Part shown: positions 1 to 7,708 of the stretch, in pieces
How positions within the stretch are numbered: position 1 is the first letter of the stretch
How the letters are laid out: each line of letters opens with the position of its first letter
Origin: Alcaligenaceae bacterium
Lineage (GTDB): Bacteria; Pseudomonadota; Gammaproteobacteria; Burkholderiales; Burkholderiaceae
Direction of reading: 5' to 3'
Length of the DNA stretch: 11,750 nt
Assembly (NCBI GenBank): GCA_947445495.1
Contig: CANFEI010000012.1
Span: forward strand, 1-11,750
Made by a program: the position numbers and the translations under genes
The notes under the pieces: generated by a model
The model's database searches: none
Seen by the model: the letters and a program-made list of their open reading frames with translations, nothing else
Told to the model about the DNA's origin: nothing

Positions 1-81
1 AGTAAATTCCTTCAGGGCCGACCATGCTGGCGTCGCTTCTAAAAATGAAGATTGATCCGGTACTAATTTGTACTCGGTCAT
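1..81 (-). CDS. eutC: Ethanolamine ammonia-lyase small subunit, N-terminal fragment (runs off the window)
   Basis: Only the first 27 codons are in the window. They start at an ATG (bases 79-81 read in reverse) one base after the eutB stop codon. The translation begins MTEYKLVPDQ and reaches a W-S-A-L-K-E-F-T stretch at residues 20-27. This resembles the W..L..FT that precedes the ARIALGR segment near the start of EutC proteins. EutC is the light chain that joins EutB in the AdoCbl-dependent lyase splitting ethanolamine into acetaldehyde and ammonia. The near-zero spacing implies translational coupling with eutB. The call rests partly on position, because the body of the protein is outside the window. 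Confidence 0.88.
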   Translation of the reverse strand, partial: MTEYKLVPDQSSFLEATPAWSALKEFT

Positions 82-82
82 G

Positions 83-1462
83 TCAGAGCCCTTCAAATTT
101 CAGCAATGCCTGTACATCCGCGTGACAAATGAGATCACCTCGCTCATCCGTTACACCCATCTTCTTTAGCCACGCTTCGAATTCTGGTGCAGGTCGTTTA
201 CCCAAGACTCGCCGTATATACAAGGCATCGTGAAACGAGGTGCTTTGATATCCCAGCATGATATCGTCCGATCCAGGTACACCCATGATGTAGTTAATAC
301 CTGCCACGCCCAGCAGCGTAAGCAAGGTATCCATATCGTCCTGATCTGCCTCGGCGTGATTGGTGTAGCAAATATCAACCCCCATTGGTAATCCGAGCAA
401 TTTTCCGCAAAAGTGATCTTCTAAGCCAGCGCGGATGATCTGCTTTCCGTCATAGAGATATTCAGGTCCAATAAAACCTACGACGCTATTCAAAAGGAGA
501 GGTTTAAATCTGCGCGCTAAGCCATAGGCCCGCGCTTCGATCGTTTGTTGATCAACGCCATGATGTGCGTTAGCGGATAACGCGCTACCTTGACCCGTTT
601 CAAAATACATCACGTTATTACCTACGGTGCCACGACCCAAAGACAACGCAGCGTCATAAGCCTCTTCCAACAAAGCAACACTCACACCAAAACTACGATT
701 CACTCCCTCTGTTCCACCAATCGACTGAAAGACAAGGTCGACAGGTAGCCCGCCCTCGATTGCCTTTAGCGTCGTCGTCACATGCCCAAGGACGCAAGTT
801 TGGGTAGGAATATCAAATTTTTGACGCACTTTATCTAACAACAAAAGGATACGGCTCGTTTCGCGTAGATTATCCGAGGCGGGATTCACGCCAATGACAG
901 CGTCTCCTGCACCATTCAGTAAACCATCGATGATCGAGGCTCCCACCCCCCGCACATCATCGGTGGGGTGGTTGGGCTGCAGCCTGACTGACAGGCAGCC
1001 ATCTAATCCCAATGTATTCCGAAATCGAGTGACTACCCGACACTTTGCACTCACCAAAATCAAGTCTTGATTTCTCATGAGTTTGGAGACCGCTGCCACC
1101 ATTTCAGGTGTTAACCCCCCAGCGATCTGGCTTAGCTCTTCTGTCCCCACCGCGTCGGAGAGAAGCCAATTCCTCAACTCTCCAACAGTCAGACCGGAAA
1201 TGCGTTTAAACGTATCGGGTTGGTGATCATCCAAGATCACACGCGTGACCTCGTCCTCTTCGTAAGGGATAAGCGGTTCATCAAGAAACCGTTTCAGCGG
1301 CACCTCAGCGAGTATGAGCGCTGCGGCAATTCGTTCCTCTGATGTAGCAGCCGCCACGCCCGACAAACAGTCTCCGGATCGCAAGGGGCTCGCCTTGGCC
1401 ATCAAAGACCTCAAATCCGCAAATACATAGCTGCGTGAACCCAATGATGTTCTAAAACCCAT
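83..1462 (-). CDS. eutB: Ethanolamine ammonia-lyase large (catalytic) subunit EutB
   Basis: This 459-residue protein is close to the usual EutB length of about 453. EutB forms the TIM-barrel catalytic subunit of AdoCbl-dependent ethanolamine ammonia-lyase (ethanolamine to acetaldehyde plus NH3). Alignment from memory with the E. coli enzyme gives an offset of zero to one residue, and the known active-site residues are all present: R160 and Q162 (SVRLQPN), N193 (IGVNP), E288 (YFETGQG) and D363 (GVDICYTNH). Other conserved blocks include LRSGD (27-31), GFIGPEYLY (329-337) and AGLEDHF (345-351). The ATG chosen matches the E. coli N-terminus (MGFRTSL against MKLKTTL). The ribosome binding site is weak, with only a GGGG about 6 bases upstream. 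It is the first gene of a minus-strand unit with eutC and diverges from the transporter operon. No eutA reactivase or microcompartment gene is visible here. Confidence 0.97.
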   Translation of the reverse strand: MGFRTSLGSRSYVFADLRSLMAKASPLRSGDCLSGVAAATSEERIAAALILAEVPLKRFLDEPLIPYEEDEVTRVILDDHQPDTFKRISGLTVGELRNWLLSDAVGTEELSQIAGGLTPEMVAAVSKLMRNQDLILVSAKCRVVTRFRNTLGLDGCLSVRLQPNHPTDDVRGVGASIIDGLLNGAGDAVIGVNPASDNLRETSRILLLLDKVRQKFDIPTQTCVLGHVTTTLKAIEGGLPVDLVFQSIGGTEGVNRSFGVSVALLEEAYDAALSLGRGTVGNNVMYFETGQGSALSANAHHGVDQQTIEARAYGLARRFKPLLLNSVVGFIGPEYLYDGKQIIRAGLEDHFCGKLLGLPMGVDICYTNHAEADQDDMDTLLTLLGVAGINYIMGVPGSDDIMLGYQSTSFHDALYIRRVLGKRPAPEFEAWLKKMGVTDERGDLICHADVQALLKFEGL

Positions 1463-1519
1463 GGCAGCCCCAAGTGCAATCCTGTCGGTTCATAGAACAA
1501 TGATACCCGTCAATTATTT

Positions 1520-1592
1520 CGAGATATCTTTCTCGCTGCAGACACAGAAAAATCAGGGTTATCCCTGCGTCCGCTCACAACACACCTCGGAC
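1520..1592. repeat. Cluster of three short inverted repeats in the divergent intergenic region
   Basis: CGAGA at 1520-1524 pairs with TCTCG at 1531-1535. CAGGG at 1554-1558 pairs with CCCTG at 1563-1567 around TTAT. GTCCG at 1569-1573 pairs with CGGAC at 1588-1592. The arms are perfect but only 5 bases long. They could be operators for a regulator of either flanking unit, but chance is a sufficient explanation. Confidence 0.25.
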
Positions 1593-1755
1593 ATGCCACA
1601 TATTTCCAAAATAACGAACTCTGCCCTAGCAAATGGCGAATACCCCTATCGAAAGAAAAAATCTACTATTGCATCAATGTCATAGGAGCGTGTCTGGCTT
1701 TGCTTTGCGCACCGCAGCATGCCGAATGCGTTAAGGTAATGATCAACCGATTTAC

Positions 1756-1760
1756 AGGAG
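1756..1760 (+). promoter_or_regulatory. Ribosome binding site AGGAG for the SDR gene
   Basis: A near-consensus AGGAG lies 7 bases before the ATG at 1768. It favours that start over the in-frame ATG at codon 4 (1777). It is among the strongest ribosome binding sites in the operon, as expected for the first gene. Confidence 0.8.
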
Positions 1761-1767
1761 AGCAGTA

Positions 1768-2682
1768 ATGAGCGGAATGTTGGCAGGTAAAGTGGCAGTC
1801 GTGACGGGTGCTGGTGGTGGAATTGGACGAGGCATTGCGCTGGCGATGGCCGCTGCCGGTGCAAAGGTTGTTGTCAATGACATCGGCGCGAGCCTAGCCG
1901 GAGAAGGAACAGGCGCAGGCCCCGCTCAAACCGTGGCCGACGAGATCATCAAAGCTGGCGGGCAAGCTGTACCGAATACAGACAGCGTTGCGACACGCGC
2001 GACGGCAAACAACATCATCGAGACCGCGGTCCAGACGTTTGTTCGCATCGACATTGTGGTCAATAACGCCGGCAACCTGCGTGATCGCGTGTTCCACAAA
2101 ATGAGTGAAGAAGAATGGACGCAAGTCATTGACGTCCACCTCAACGGTACTTTTTTTGTCAGCCGTGCCGCAGCAAACTACTACCGCGAACAAGAGTCCG
2201 GGGCCTTTGTGCACATGACATCAACGTCGGGGTTAATCGGCAACCTTGGTCAGGCCAATTATTCCGCTGCTAAATTAGGGATTGCTGCGCTGTCTAAGTC
2301 GATCGCTTTAGATATGGCGCGCTACCACGTACGTTCAAACTGTATCGCCCCGTTTGCCTGGAGCCGCATGACAAGCTCTATTCCCGCGAATACGGACGAA
2401 GAAAAAGCGCGTGTGTCCAAACTGCAAAAAATGGAAGCCAATAAGATTGCACCTATGGCGGTTTACTTGGGTAGTGAAAGAGCCAGCGAAGTCACCGGCC
2501 AAATCTTTGGTGTGCGCGCAAATGAAATTATGCTGTTCAGTCAGCCTCGTCCCATACGCTCCGTTCACATGAGCACAGGCTGGACACCCGAAGCCATTGC
2601 TGACATTGCAGCACCTGCGATGAAGCACCATTTCATGGCACTCGAGCGCTCGCCCGATGCGATTGACTGGGATCCGATCTAA
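1768..2682 (+). CDS. SDR-family dehydrogenase, MFE-2-type (3R)-hydroxyacyl-CoA dehydrogenase
   Basis: The 304-residue protein is a classical short-chain dehydrogenase with a C-terminal extension. The dinucleotide-binding motif TGAGGGIG is at 13-20 and NNAG at 99-102. The catalytic set is N126 (HLNG), S152, Y165 and K169 (YSAAK). D38 at the end of the second beta strand (VVVNDIG) points to NAD(H) rather than NADP(H). The segments around the catalytic Tyr and the A-P-x-A-x-S-R-M loop (194-201) resemble the dehydrogenase domain of peroxisomal multifunctional enzyme type 2 (HSD17B4), which has APNAGSRM at that place. The tail containing TPEAI (273-277) also matches that domain. The likely reaction is oxidation of a (3R)-hydroxyacyl-CoA to the 3-ketoacyl-CoA. 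The adjacent hydratase-2 gene supports this assignment. The exact substrate cannot be read from the sequence, and a generic SDR role remains possible. Confidence 0.92.
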   Translation: MSGMLAGKVAVVTGAGGGIGRGIALAMAAAGAKVVVNDIGASLAGEGTGAGPAQTVADEIIKAGGQAVPNTDSVATRATANNIIETAVQTFVRIDIVVNNAGNLRDRVFHKMSEEEWTQVIDVHLNGTFFVSRAAANYYREQESGAFVHMTSTSGLIGNLGQANYSAAKLGIAALSKSIALDMARYHVRSNCIAPFAWSRMTSSIPANTDEEKARVSKLQKMEANKIAPMAVYLGSERASEVTGQIFGVRANEIMLFSQPRPIRSVHMSTGWTPEAIADIAAPAMKHHFMALERSPDAIDWDPI

Positions 2683-2684
2683 TC

Positions 2685-3539
2685 ATGGATTATCAGCTCA
2701 TTAAAAACTGGAAGTTTCCAGAGGTTGATCGAACCTACACCGAGAACGACTGCATGCTCTACGCGCTCGGCATCGGGTTTGGTCAGGAGCCCACCAACCC
2801 GGATCACTTGAAATACGTCTACGAACAAAACCTTCAGACCTTTCCCACGATGGCCGTGGTACTGGGCTACCCGGGGTTTTGGATGAAAGACCCCAAGGCT
2901 GGCATTAATTGGGTCAAGCTCGTGCATGGTGAACAACGGCTGACCATCCATCGCCCCCTGCCGACCTCCGGACGCGTCATTGGACGCATACGCATTACAC
3001 ACGTGATTGACAAAGGCGCAGACAAAGGCGCTTTGGTTGTGAGCGAGCGCACCTTACACGACGCTAACGGCAATCTGTTGGTGACGATCGGCTCAACGAC
3101 TTTTTGCCGTGGCGACGGGGGCTTGAGTCACTCGGACGAAAGCCCTGCGGCGCTCGAGGCAACGCCTGACCGTGCACCAGACATGACTTGCGCGATTCCA
3201 ACCCTGCCGCAGGCGGCATTGATCTATCGCTTGTGTGCGGACAACAATCCTCTACATGCGGATCCTGTCGTTGCTTCAAAAGCCGGCTATCCCCGTCCAA
3301 TTTTGCACGGCCTATGTACCTATGGCGTGGCAGCACGCGCAATCGTGCAAGCGGTCTGTGGCAACGATGCCTCAAAACTTACCGCACTGCATACACGCTT
3401 CTCCTCCCCCGTATTCCCCGGTGAAACCTTGGTGTGCGAAATTTGGAAAGATGGCCAAGAGGCGGTTCGCTTTAGAGCCAAAGTCGCAGAGCGCGATGTC
3501 GTCGTATTAAGTCACGGCTTTGCTGGAATCAAAGCATGA
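2685..3539 (+). CDS. MaoC-family (R)-specific enoyl-CoA hydratase (hydratase 2)
   Basis: The 284-residue length fits a two-hot-dog-domain hydratase 2. The hydratase motif lies at 181-214: YRLCADNNPLHADP, then a Gly/Tyr segment and PILHGLCTYG. D186 and H191 are the expected catalytic pair, with N188 between them. The N-terminal half (about 1-145) is the degenerate hot-dog domain that helps bind the acyl chain, ending in RGDGG (142-146). Family members add water to trans-2-enoyl-CoA to give (3R)-hydroxyacyl-CoA, the substrate of the preceding dehydrogenase. The start lies 2 bases after the SDR stop with no good ribosome binding site, so translational coupling is likely. The stop overlaps the CoA-transferase start (ATGA). 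Chain-length preference is unknown. Confidence 0.92.
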   Translation: MDYQLIKNWKFPEVDRTYTENDCMLYALGIGFGQEPTNPDHLKYVYEQNLQTFPTMAVVLGYPGFWMKDPKAGINWVKLVHGEQRLTIHRPLPTSGRVIGRIRITHVIDKGADKGALVVSERTLHDANGNLLVTIGSTTFCRGDGGLSHSDESPAALEATPDRAPDMTCAIPTLPQAALIYRLCADNNPLHADPVVASKAGYPRPILHGLCTYGVAARAIVQAVCGNDASKLTALHTRFSSPVFPGETLVCEIWKDGQEAVRFRAKVAERDVVVLSHGFAGIKA

Positions 3540-4756
3540 CCCAGAGTGCTTCAAATTCAACCAACCCGACTCGTCGAGCACCGCTCACCGGCATACGCGT
3601 ACTCGACCTTTCTCGGGTCTTGGCGGGACCTTGGTGTACTCAAAACCTCGCCGACTTAGGCGCTGATGTCATTAAGGTCGAACGACCAAAGTTAGGTGAT
3701 GACACGCGCGCGTGGGGGCCACCCTACCTAAAAGACGAGAACGGCGAAGATACAACCGAGGCGGCGTACTACCTGAGTACCAACCGGAACAAACGTTCCA
3801 TTGAAATTGACCTCGCGAGCGCCGAGGGAACACAGTTAGTCAAAGAGCTTGCTAAGCACTGCGACATCCTTGTTGAGAACTTCAAGGTTGGTGGCCTCAA
3901 GCAATACGGCCTTGACTATGAAAGCATGAAGGACGAGTTCCCCCAGCTGATTTATTGCTCCATCACTGGTTTCGGTCAAACCGGCCCCTATGCAGAGCGT
4001 CCCGGCTACGACTTTATGATCCAAGGCATGGGCGGACTCATGAGCATCACCGGTGAGCGCGACGATTTGCCGGGCGGCGGTCCACAAAAAGCGGGCGTCG
4101 CAGTCACTGACATCATCACCGGGATGTATGCGTCCGTTGCAATTCTTGCTGCCATTCAGGAACGCCACCATAGCGGACTCGGCCAACATCTCGATATCGC
4201 CTTGCTCGATTGCCATATTTCGATGTTGGCAAACCAAAACCTAAACTTCATGACGTCCGGTCAAGCGCCAAAGCGGGCGGGCAATGCCCATCAGAACGTT
4301 GTGCCTTATCAGGTTTTTAAGACCTCTGATGGCTTCATGATCGTCGCGGTGGGAAACGACTCGCAATTTCGGTCCTATTGCACAGCAATCGGCATTGCTG
4401 ATTACGGCACGGATCCAAAATACGCCACAAATCGCGCACGCATCTTAAATCGCAGTGAGCTGATCCCCTTGCTTGAAAAAATTATGGCAACGGGTGAACG
4501 AGACGCTTGGATTGCAAAGCTAGAAGCGGTCGGCGTGCCTTGCGGTCCGATTCAAACGATCGATCAGGTGTTTGCACATCCGCAAGTGATTGCCCGGGAC
4601 CTTTGGAAAAATATTCCTCATCCCGTGGGCGGCACCGCACCCACCACTGCAAGCCCCATGCGGTTTTCAGAAACACCAATTGAGTACAAGCGTTCAGCGC
4701 CGATGTTAGGCGAGCACACTGACGAGATTCTCAAAGAGATTCTTGGAAAATCCTAA
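3536..4756 (+). CDS. Family III CoA-transferase (CaiB/BaiF/formyl-CoA transferase type)
   Basis: This 406-residue protein matches the full length of the family. The N-terminal GIRVLDLSRVLAGPWCTQ (19-36) and LGADVIKVE (41-49) are family signatures. D159 in RPGYDF (155-160) corresponds to the catalytic Asp that forms the acyl-anhydride intermediate. NRNKRSIEIDL (83-93), LVENF (112-116) and YCSITGFGQTGPY (140-152) follow the family pattern. The G-N-A-H-x-N-V-V-P-Y-Q-x-F segment (249-261) and overall layout remind me most of succinate/glutarate-type CoA-transferases (SUGCT-like), so a short dicarboxylyl-CoA donor or acceptor is possible. That is recall, not a search result. The enzyme moves CoA between carboxylates without ATP. 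Its ATG overlaps the hydratase stop by 4 bases, with a weak GGA 8 bases upstream. It offers a second route of substrate activation beside the synthetase at the operon end. Confidence 0.93.
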   Translation: MTQSASNSTNPTRRAPLTGIRVLDLSRVLAGPWCTQNLADLGADVIKVERPKLGDDTRAWGPPYLKDENGEDTTEAAYYLSTNRNKRSIEIDLASAEGTQLVKELAKHCDILVENFKVGGLKQYGLDYESMKDEFPQLIYCSITGFGQTGPYAERPGYDFMIQGMGGLMSITGERDDLPGGGPQKAGVAVTDIITGMYASVAILAAIQERHHSGLGQHLDIALLDCHISMLANQNLNFMTSGQAPKRAGNAHQNVVPYQVFKTSDGFMIVAVGNDSQFRSYCTAIGIADYGTDPKYATNRARILNRSELIPLLEKIMATGERDAWIAKLEAVGVPCGPIQTIDQVFAHPQVIARDLWKNIPHPVGGTAPTTASPMRFSETPIEYKRSAPMLGEHTDEILKEILGKS

Positions 4757-4790
4757 TTACGCACGACATAGCAGTCATTTTTTATAACCT

Positions 4791-4795
4791 GGAGA
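4791..4795 (+). promoter_or_regulatory. Ribosome binding site GGAGA for the binding-protein gene
   Basis: GGAGA stands 9 bases before the ATG at 4805, within the 48-base gap after the CoA-transferase. The independent site suits a periplasmic binding protein, usually needed in excess over the membrane parts of the transporter. Confidence 0.7.
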
Positions 4796-4804
4796 CACAA
4801 CATC

Positions 4805-5923
4805 ATGAAAAAACTACTTGTAGGTTTAGCACTGCTACAGACAGTGCTTGTCGCTCCCACACTCGCCAAGGACTACACCATTGGCGCGGCTTTTCCGATG
4901 AGCGGCGCGAACGCTGAATATGGCCAAGTTTTTAGCTCGGCTGCCAACCTTGCGGTTGAGCACATTAACGCCGACAAGAAACTATCGGGCAAACTGTCGA
5001 TCATCTTTGAAGATAGTCAGGCGTTGCCAGCACAAGGCGTTATTGCAGCCAACAAACTCGTTAACGTCAGTAAAGTACCTTTTATGCTTTCCGCTTTTAC
5101 TGGCGTCTCTAAAGCAATCGCGCCGATTGGTGCCCGCACCAAAACGGTGATGGTCAACGGTGGCGGTGTCGGACCCGACCTCGCTTCGCTGGGCGAGTAC
5201 TTCTGGAACACGATTCCCTTAGCCAACTTTGAAGTCGTTGCCATGGCTCCCTTCCTCGTAAAAGAGAAAGGCTTCAAGCGTATTGCGTTGATCTATGTGG
5301 ACGATCCGCTCGGACAAGCCATCCTGACAGACTTAGGCAAAGCCGTGACGGCAGCTGGTGGTTCGGTCGTTGGCTCGTTCTCGATTCCGACAACGGCTCA
5401 GCAGTTCTCAGGTATTGCTGCGCGTGTGCGTGACACCAAGCCCGATGTAGTCTATATCGCAACGTATGGCAACCAACAGGTGCAACTCGTCAAGCAACTG
5501 CGTGACAACGGCGTCAGCCAGCCTCTGGCAAGCTATTCCGCGATGTCCCTGCCCTCGGTCCTGACCTTGCCAGAAGCAAAAGGCTTGTATTACACAAGTC
5601 AACAAGTCACCGCCAACAAAAACGATCCACTAACCAAGCGTGTTGAAGAAGACTACAAAAAGAAATATGGCAAAGAGCCAAATATGTACGTCTTGAACTA
5701 TTACAACGCCGTCTTGACGTTTGCGGACTTGGCCGCTGCGCTTGAAAAAGCTGGCAAACCCGTCACAGGTGAAAACTTGCTGGCGCAACGCAAAGCAACA
5801 AAAACCTTCCAGTTTGTTGGAGCAACAGTATCTTTTGCTGATGACGGTACGGTGAAGTCACCGATTCAAATCAACGAGATCGTGGGTGACGGCACAAGCA
5901 AAGTTGTAGTTGCTGGAAAATAA
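4805..5923 (+). CDS. ABC transporter substrate-binding protein, LivJ-like (HAAT family), periplasmic
   Basis: The 372-residue protein begins with a clear Sec signal peptide: KK at 2-3, a hydrophobic core at about 4-18, and a probable cleavage after A21 (PTLA|KD). The mature part has the type I periplasmic-binding fold of LivJ-like proteins. Its marks are YTIGAAFPMSG (24-34), G-x-x-F near 40-43, LAVEHIN (49-55), a central ligand-loop region (SAFTGVSKAIAPIG, 96-109), and a second lobe starting with RIALIYVDDPLGQ. It should capture the solute and deliver it to the LivHMGF-type complex encoded next. There is no cysteine in the whole chain, so the disulfide known in E. coli LivJ is absent. The ligand loop is not obviously that of an amino-acid binder. 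With acyl-CoA enzymes around it, an organic acid is a better guess than leucine, but that is inference. Confidence 0.93.
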   Translation: MKKLLVGLALLQTVLVAPTLAKDYTIGAAFPMSGANAEYGQVFSSAANLAVEHINADKKLSGKLSIIFEDSQALPAQGVIAANKLVNVSKVPFMLSAFTGVSKAIAPIGARTKTVMVNGGGVGPDLASLGEYFWNTIPLANFEVVAMAPFLVKEKGFKRIALIYVDDPLGQAILTDLGKAVTAAGGSVVGSFSIPTTAQQFSGIAARVRDTKPDVVYIATYGNQQVQLVKQLRDNGVSQPLASYSAMSLPSVLTLPEAKGLYYTSQQVTANKNDPLTKRVEEDYKKKYGKEPNMYVLNYYNAVLTFADLAAALEKAGKPVTGENLLAQRKATKTFQFVGATVSFADDGTVKSPIQINEIVGDGTSKVVVAGK

Positions 5924-5937
5924 TAGGAAGACGCCCC

Positions 5938-6810
5938 ATGTTGTTTGCTCAACTCCTCGCCAATGGCGTGCAAACCGGCGCGCTGTACGCGCTGATTGCA
6001 GCCGGGTTTTCGCTGATCTTTGGCATGACCCGGATTTTTCATGCGGCACATGGGGCAACCTTTACGATTGCCGGTTTTGTCTTTTATGAATGCTATGCCG
6101 TGTTGCATTGGTTTTGGCCTTCTGCGGCCATTGCCTCGGCCGTCGCAGCAAGTCTGTTTGGGGTGCTGCTTGACCGCTATGTCTACGCGATCATCCAACG
6201 CCATGAAGGTTCATTTTTTACAGTTTTTGTTGCCTCATTTGGCGCCGCGATCGTCGCGCAAAACGTCATCTCCATCGTCTTTGGGCGCGGTATGGTGACG
6301 GTATCTACACCCTTAAGTAAAAGCCTAGAAATTATTCCAGGTCTTTTTATTGCGCCAATAGCAGGCGTGGTAATCGTTTGCGCAATTGTTTCCTTTGCGC
6401 TGTTGCAGTGGCTGCTGACCCGCACAAACCTCGGCATTGCCTTGCGTGCGCTTGGCGAAAATCCAGGGCTCATTGAAGTCTATGGCCTCACACCAAGGCG
6501 ACTTTCCCAATACGTATTCTTGATCGGCTCGATCTTGGTGGTACCTGCAGCAATTTTGACAGCCGCGACTTCGGGTCTCAACCCAGCGATGGGGCACCAC
6601 ATCATGCTCATTAGTATCGCCGCGACAATTGTGGGTGGCGTCGGCAGCTTACGGGGTGCAGCCGTCGCAGGCATGCTCCTAGGCTTAGCGGAGAACCTGT
6701 GCCTAGCCTTTATCGATCCACAATGGAGCGAGGCTGTGACCTTTGTCATTCTGTTCTTGTTCATCCTGTTCCGTCCTGGTGGCGTGTACGGTCGAGCTGT
6801 AGTGTCGTGA
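5938..6810 (+). CDS. livH: Branched-chain amino acid-type ABC permease, LivH family
   Basis: This 290-residue polytopic inner-membrane protein shows about eight hydrophobic segments. The N-terminal GALYALIAAGFSLIFGMTRI (14-33) is typical of LivH, where this segment is followed by an H-A-A-H-G stretch (35-39). The cytoplasmic coupling loop that contacts the ATPases is ALRALGENPGLIEVYGL (168-184). Later family marks are GGVGSLRGA (233-241) and FRPGG (278-282). AGGAAG lies 7 bases before the ATG and fixes the start. It pairs with the LivM-type gene to form the translocation path. The symbol reflects family; the solute is probably not a branched-chain amino acid, given the operon. Confidence 0.93.
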   Translation: MLFAQLLANGVQTGALYALIAAGFSLIFGMTRIFHAAHGATFTIAGFVFYECYAVLHWFWPSAAIASAVAASLFGVLLDRYVYAIIQRHEGSFFTVFVASFGAAIVAQNVISIVFGRGMVTVSTPLSKSLEIIPGLFIAPIAGVVIVCAIVSFALLQWLLTRTNLGIALRALGENPGLIEVYGLTPRRLSQYVFLIGSILVVPAAILTAATSGLNPAMGHHIMLISIAATIVGGVGSLRGAAVAGMLLGLAENLCLAFIDPQWSEAVTFVILFLFILFRPGGVYGRAVVS

Positions 6811-6823
6811 AGAGGAACACAAC

Positions 6824-7708
6824 ATGATTGCCTATCTACAAAACATCGCAGTACTTTTTTGCATTAACGCGATTCTGGCGTTGACCTTGAATTTCATCAT
6901 GGGCTATGCCGGTATCTTTTCGCTCGCGCATGCTATTTTCTTTGGTGTAGGCGCCTATGTAACGGCCTACATCGCGCTGAATGCCTCTGACTCACTACTG
7001 CTTTGTATGGGCGCCTCCGCCGCCATCTCCGCAATTATCTCCATGGCGTTAGCTCTCCCCGCATTGCGCGTGCGCGGTGAGTACTTTGTCGCAGCCTCGC
7101 TAGGACTTCAAGTGATTGGCGTCACCATTTTTTCAGAGTGGAAAGCGGTCACAGGCGGCTTGGGCGGGATGATTGGCATTCCCCGACCTAAGCTACTGGG
7201 CTACACCTTCAATGATGATCTCGCGTTTCTGGCACTCGCTCTTGTTGTGCTGATCCTACTGGTTGGGATTACAGCTCTGCTCGTACGAGGCAGCTTCGGG
7301 CGTAGTCTGATGACTATTCGAGATAGCGAATCAGCCGCTCAAACGTATGGCAAGCATGTCAACGCTATCAAAACACTTTCTGTGGCCGTGTCGGCCGGGC
7401 TTGCAGGGGTTGCGGGTTGTCTCTACGCGTTCTATATGAGCTTCATTAATGTCGAAAGCTTTACGCTCGAGATGTCGATTCTGCTCATGGCAATGGTCAT
7501 TATTGGAGGGACGGGCACGCTGTTTGGCCCAATCGTCGGTGCTGCCCTACTGATGTCATTACCCGCAGCGCTCACCTACCTACCTTTTCTACCACCAGCA
7601 GAGCTCGGCACGATCCAGCAGATTATTTATGGACTCGCCATGATGTTGCTCATGATGTTCCGCCCAGGAGGATTAGTGGGCGGACGCAGTCGGGAGAAAT
7701 CAGCATGA
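6824..7708 (+). CDS. livM: Branched-chain amino acid-type ABC permease, LivM family
   Basis: The 294-residue protein has many hydrophobic segments and the LivM signature GYAGIFSLAHAIFFGVGAY (27-45), followed by LRVRGEYFVAASLG (81-94). The coupling loop is IRDSESAAQTYGKHVNAIK (165-183), and GGTGTLFGPIVGA (228-240) and FRPGG (279-283) close the domain. AGAGGA lies 7 bases before the ATG. The gene stands 13 bases after livH and its stop overlaps the livG start (ATGA at 7705-7708). It forms the second half of the permease heterodimer. Unlike many LivM proteins it has no long N-terminal extension. Confidence 0.93.
   Translation: MIAYLQNIAVLFCINAILALTLNFIMGYAGIFSLAHAIFFGVGAYVTAYIALNASDSLLLCMGASAAISAIISMALALPALRVRGEYFVAASLGLQVIGVTIFSEWKAVTGGLGGMIGIPRPKLLGYTFNDDLAFLALALVVLILLVGITALLVRGSFGRSLMTIRDSESAAQTYGKHVNAIKTLSVAVSAGLAGVAGCLYAFYMSFINVESFTLEMSILLMAMVIIGGTGTLFGPIVGAALLMSLPAALTYLPFLPPAELGTIQQIIYGLAMMLLMMFRPGGLVGGRSREKSA

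Larger units (their letters stand above)
1463..1767. promoter_or_regulatory. Divergent intergenic region between eutB and the acyl-CoA/transporter operon
   Basis: These 305 bases separate two divergent transcription units, so promoters for both should lie here. I found no convincing sigma-70 -35/-10 pair on either strand and no cobalamin riboswitch motif. Short perfect inverted repeats occur at 1488-1498 (GTTC/GAAC), 1520-1535 (CGAGA/TCTCG), 1554-1567 (CAGGG/CCCTG) and 1569-1592 (GTCCG/CGGAC). About this many 5-base arms are expected by chance in 300 bases. The regulatory role is inferred from gene orientation only. No regulator gene is in the window. Confidence 0.6.

Noticed and set aside
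1461..1685. Plus-strand reading frame of 74 codons in the divergent intergenic region
   Set aside because: There is no ribosome binding site before its ATG, it overlaps the first codon of eutB, and the sequence has no recognisable domain. It is most likely chance.
1695..1710. Sigma-54-like TGGC...TTGC element upstream of the SDR gene
   Set aside because: The GG (1696-1697) and GC (1707-1708) are one base too close for the strict -24/-12 spacing, and the middle of the element does not match the consensus.
1463..1767. Cobalamin riboswitch upstream of the B12-dependent eutB
   Set aside because: I looked on the minus strand for the conserved B12-box and related core motifs and found none. The region is also short for a full riboswitch plus expression platform.
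1646..1864. Minus-strand reading frame of 72 codons overlapping the SDR start
   Set aside because: It covers the SDR ribosome binding site and coding start on the opposite strand and has an unconvincing composition. It is a shadow of real features.
3836..4237. A 133-codon minus-strand frame inside the CoA-transferase gene
   Set aside because: It lies antisense to a well-conserved enzyme, has no ribosome binding site worth noting and no recognisable family.
4757..4804. Internal promoter before the binding-protein gene (TATAAC at 4783-4788)
   Set aside because: The -10-like hexamer is fair, but the only -35-like sequence (TTACGC, 4757-4762) is 20 bases away, outside the useful range. An internal start is possible but not supported.
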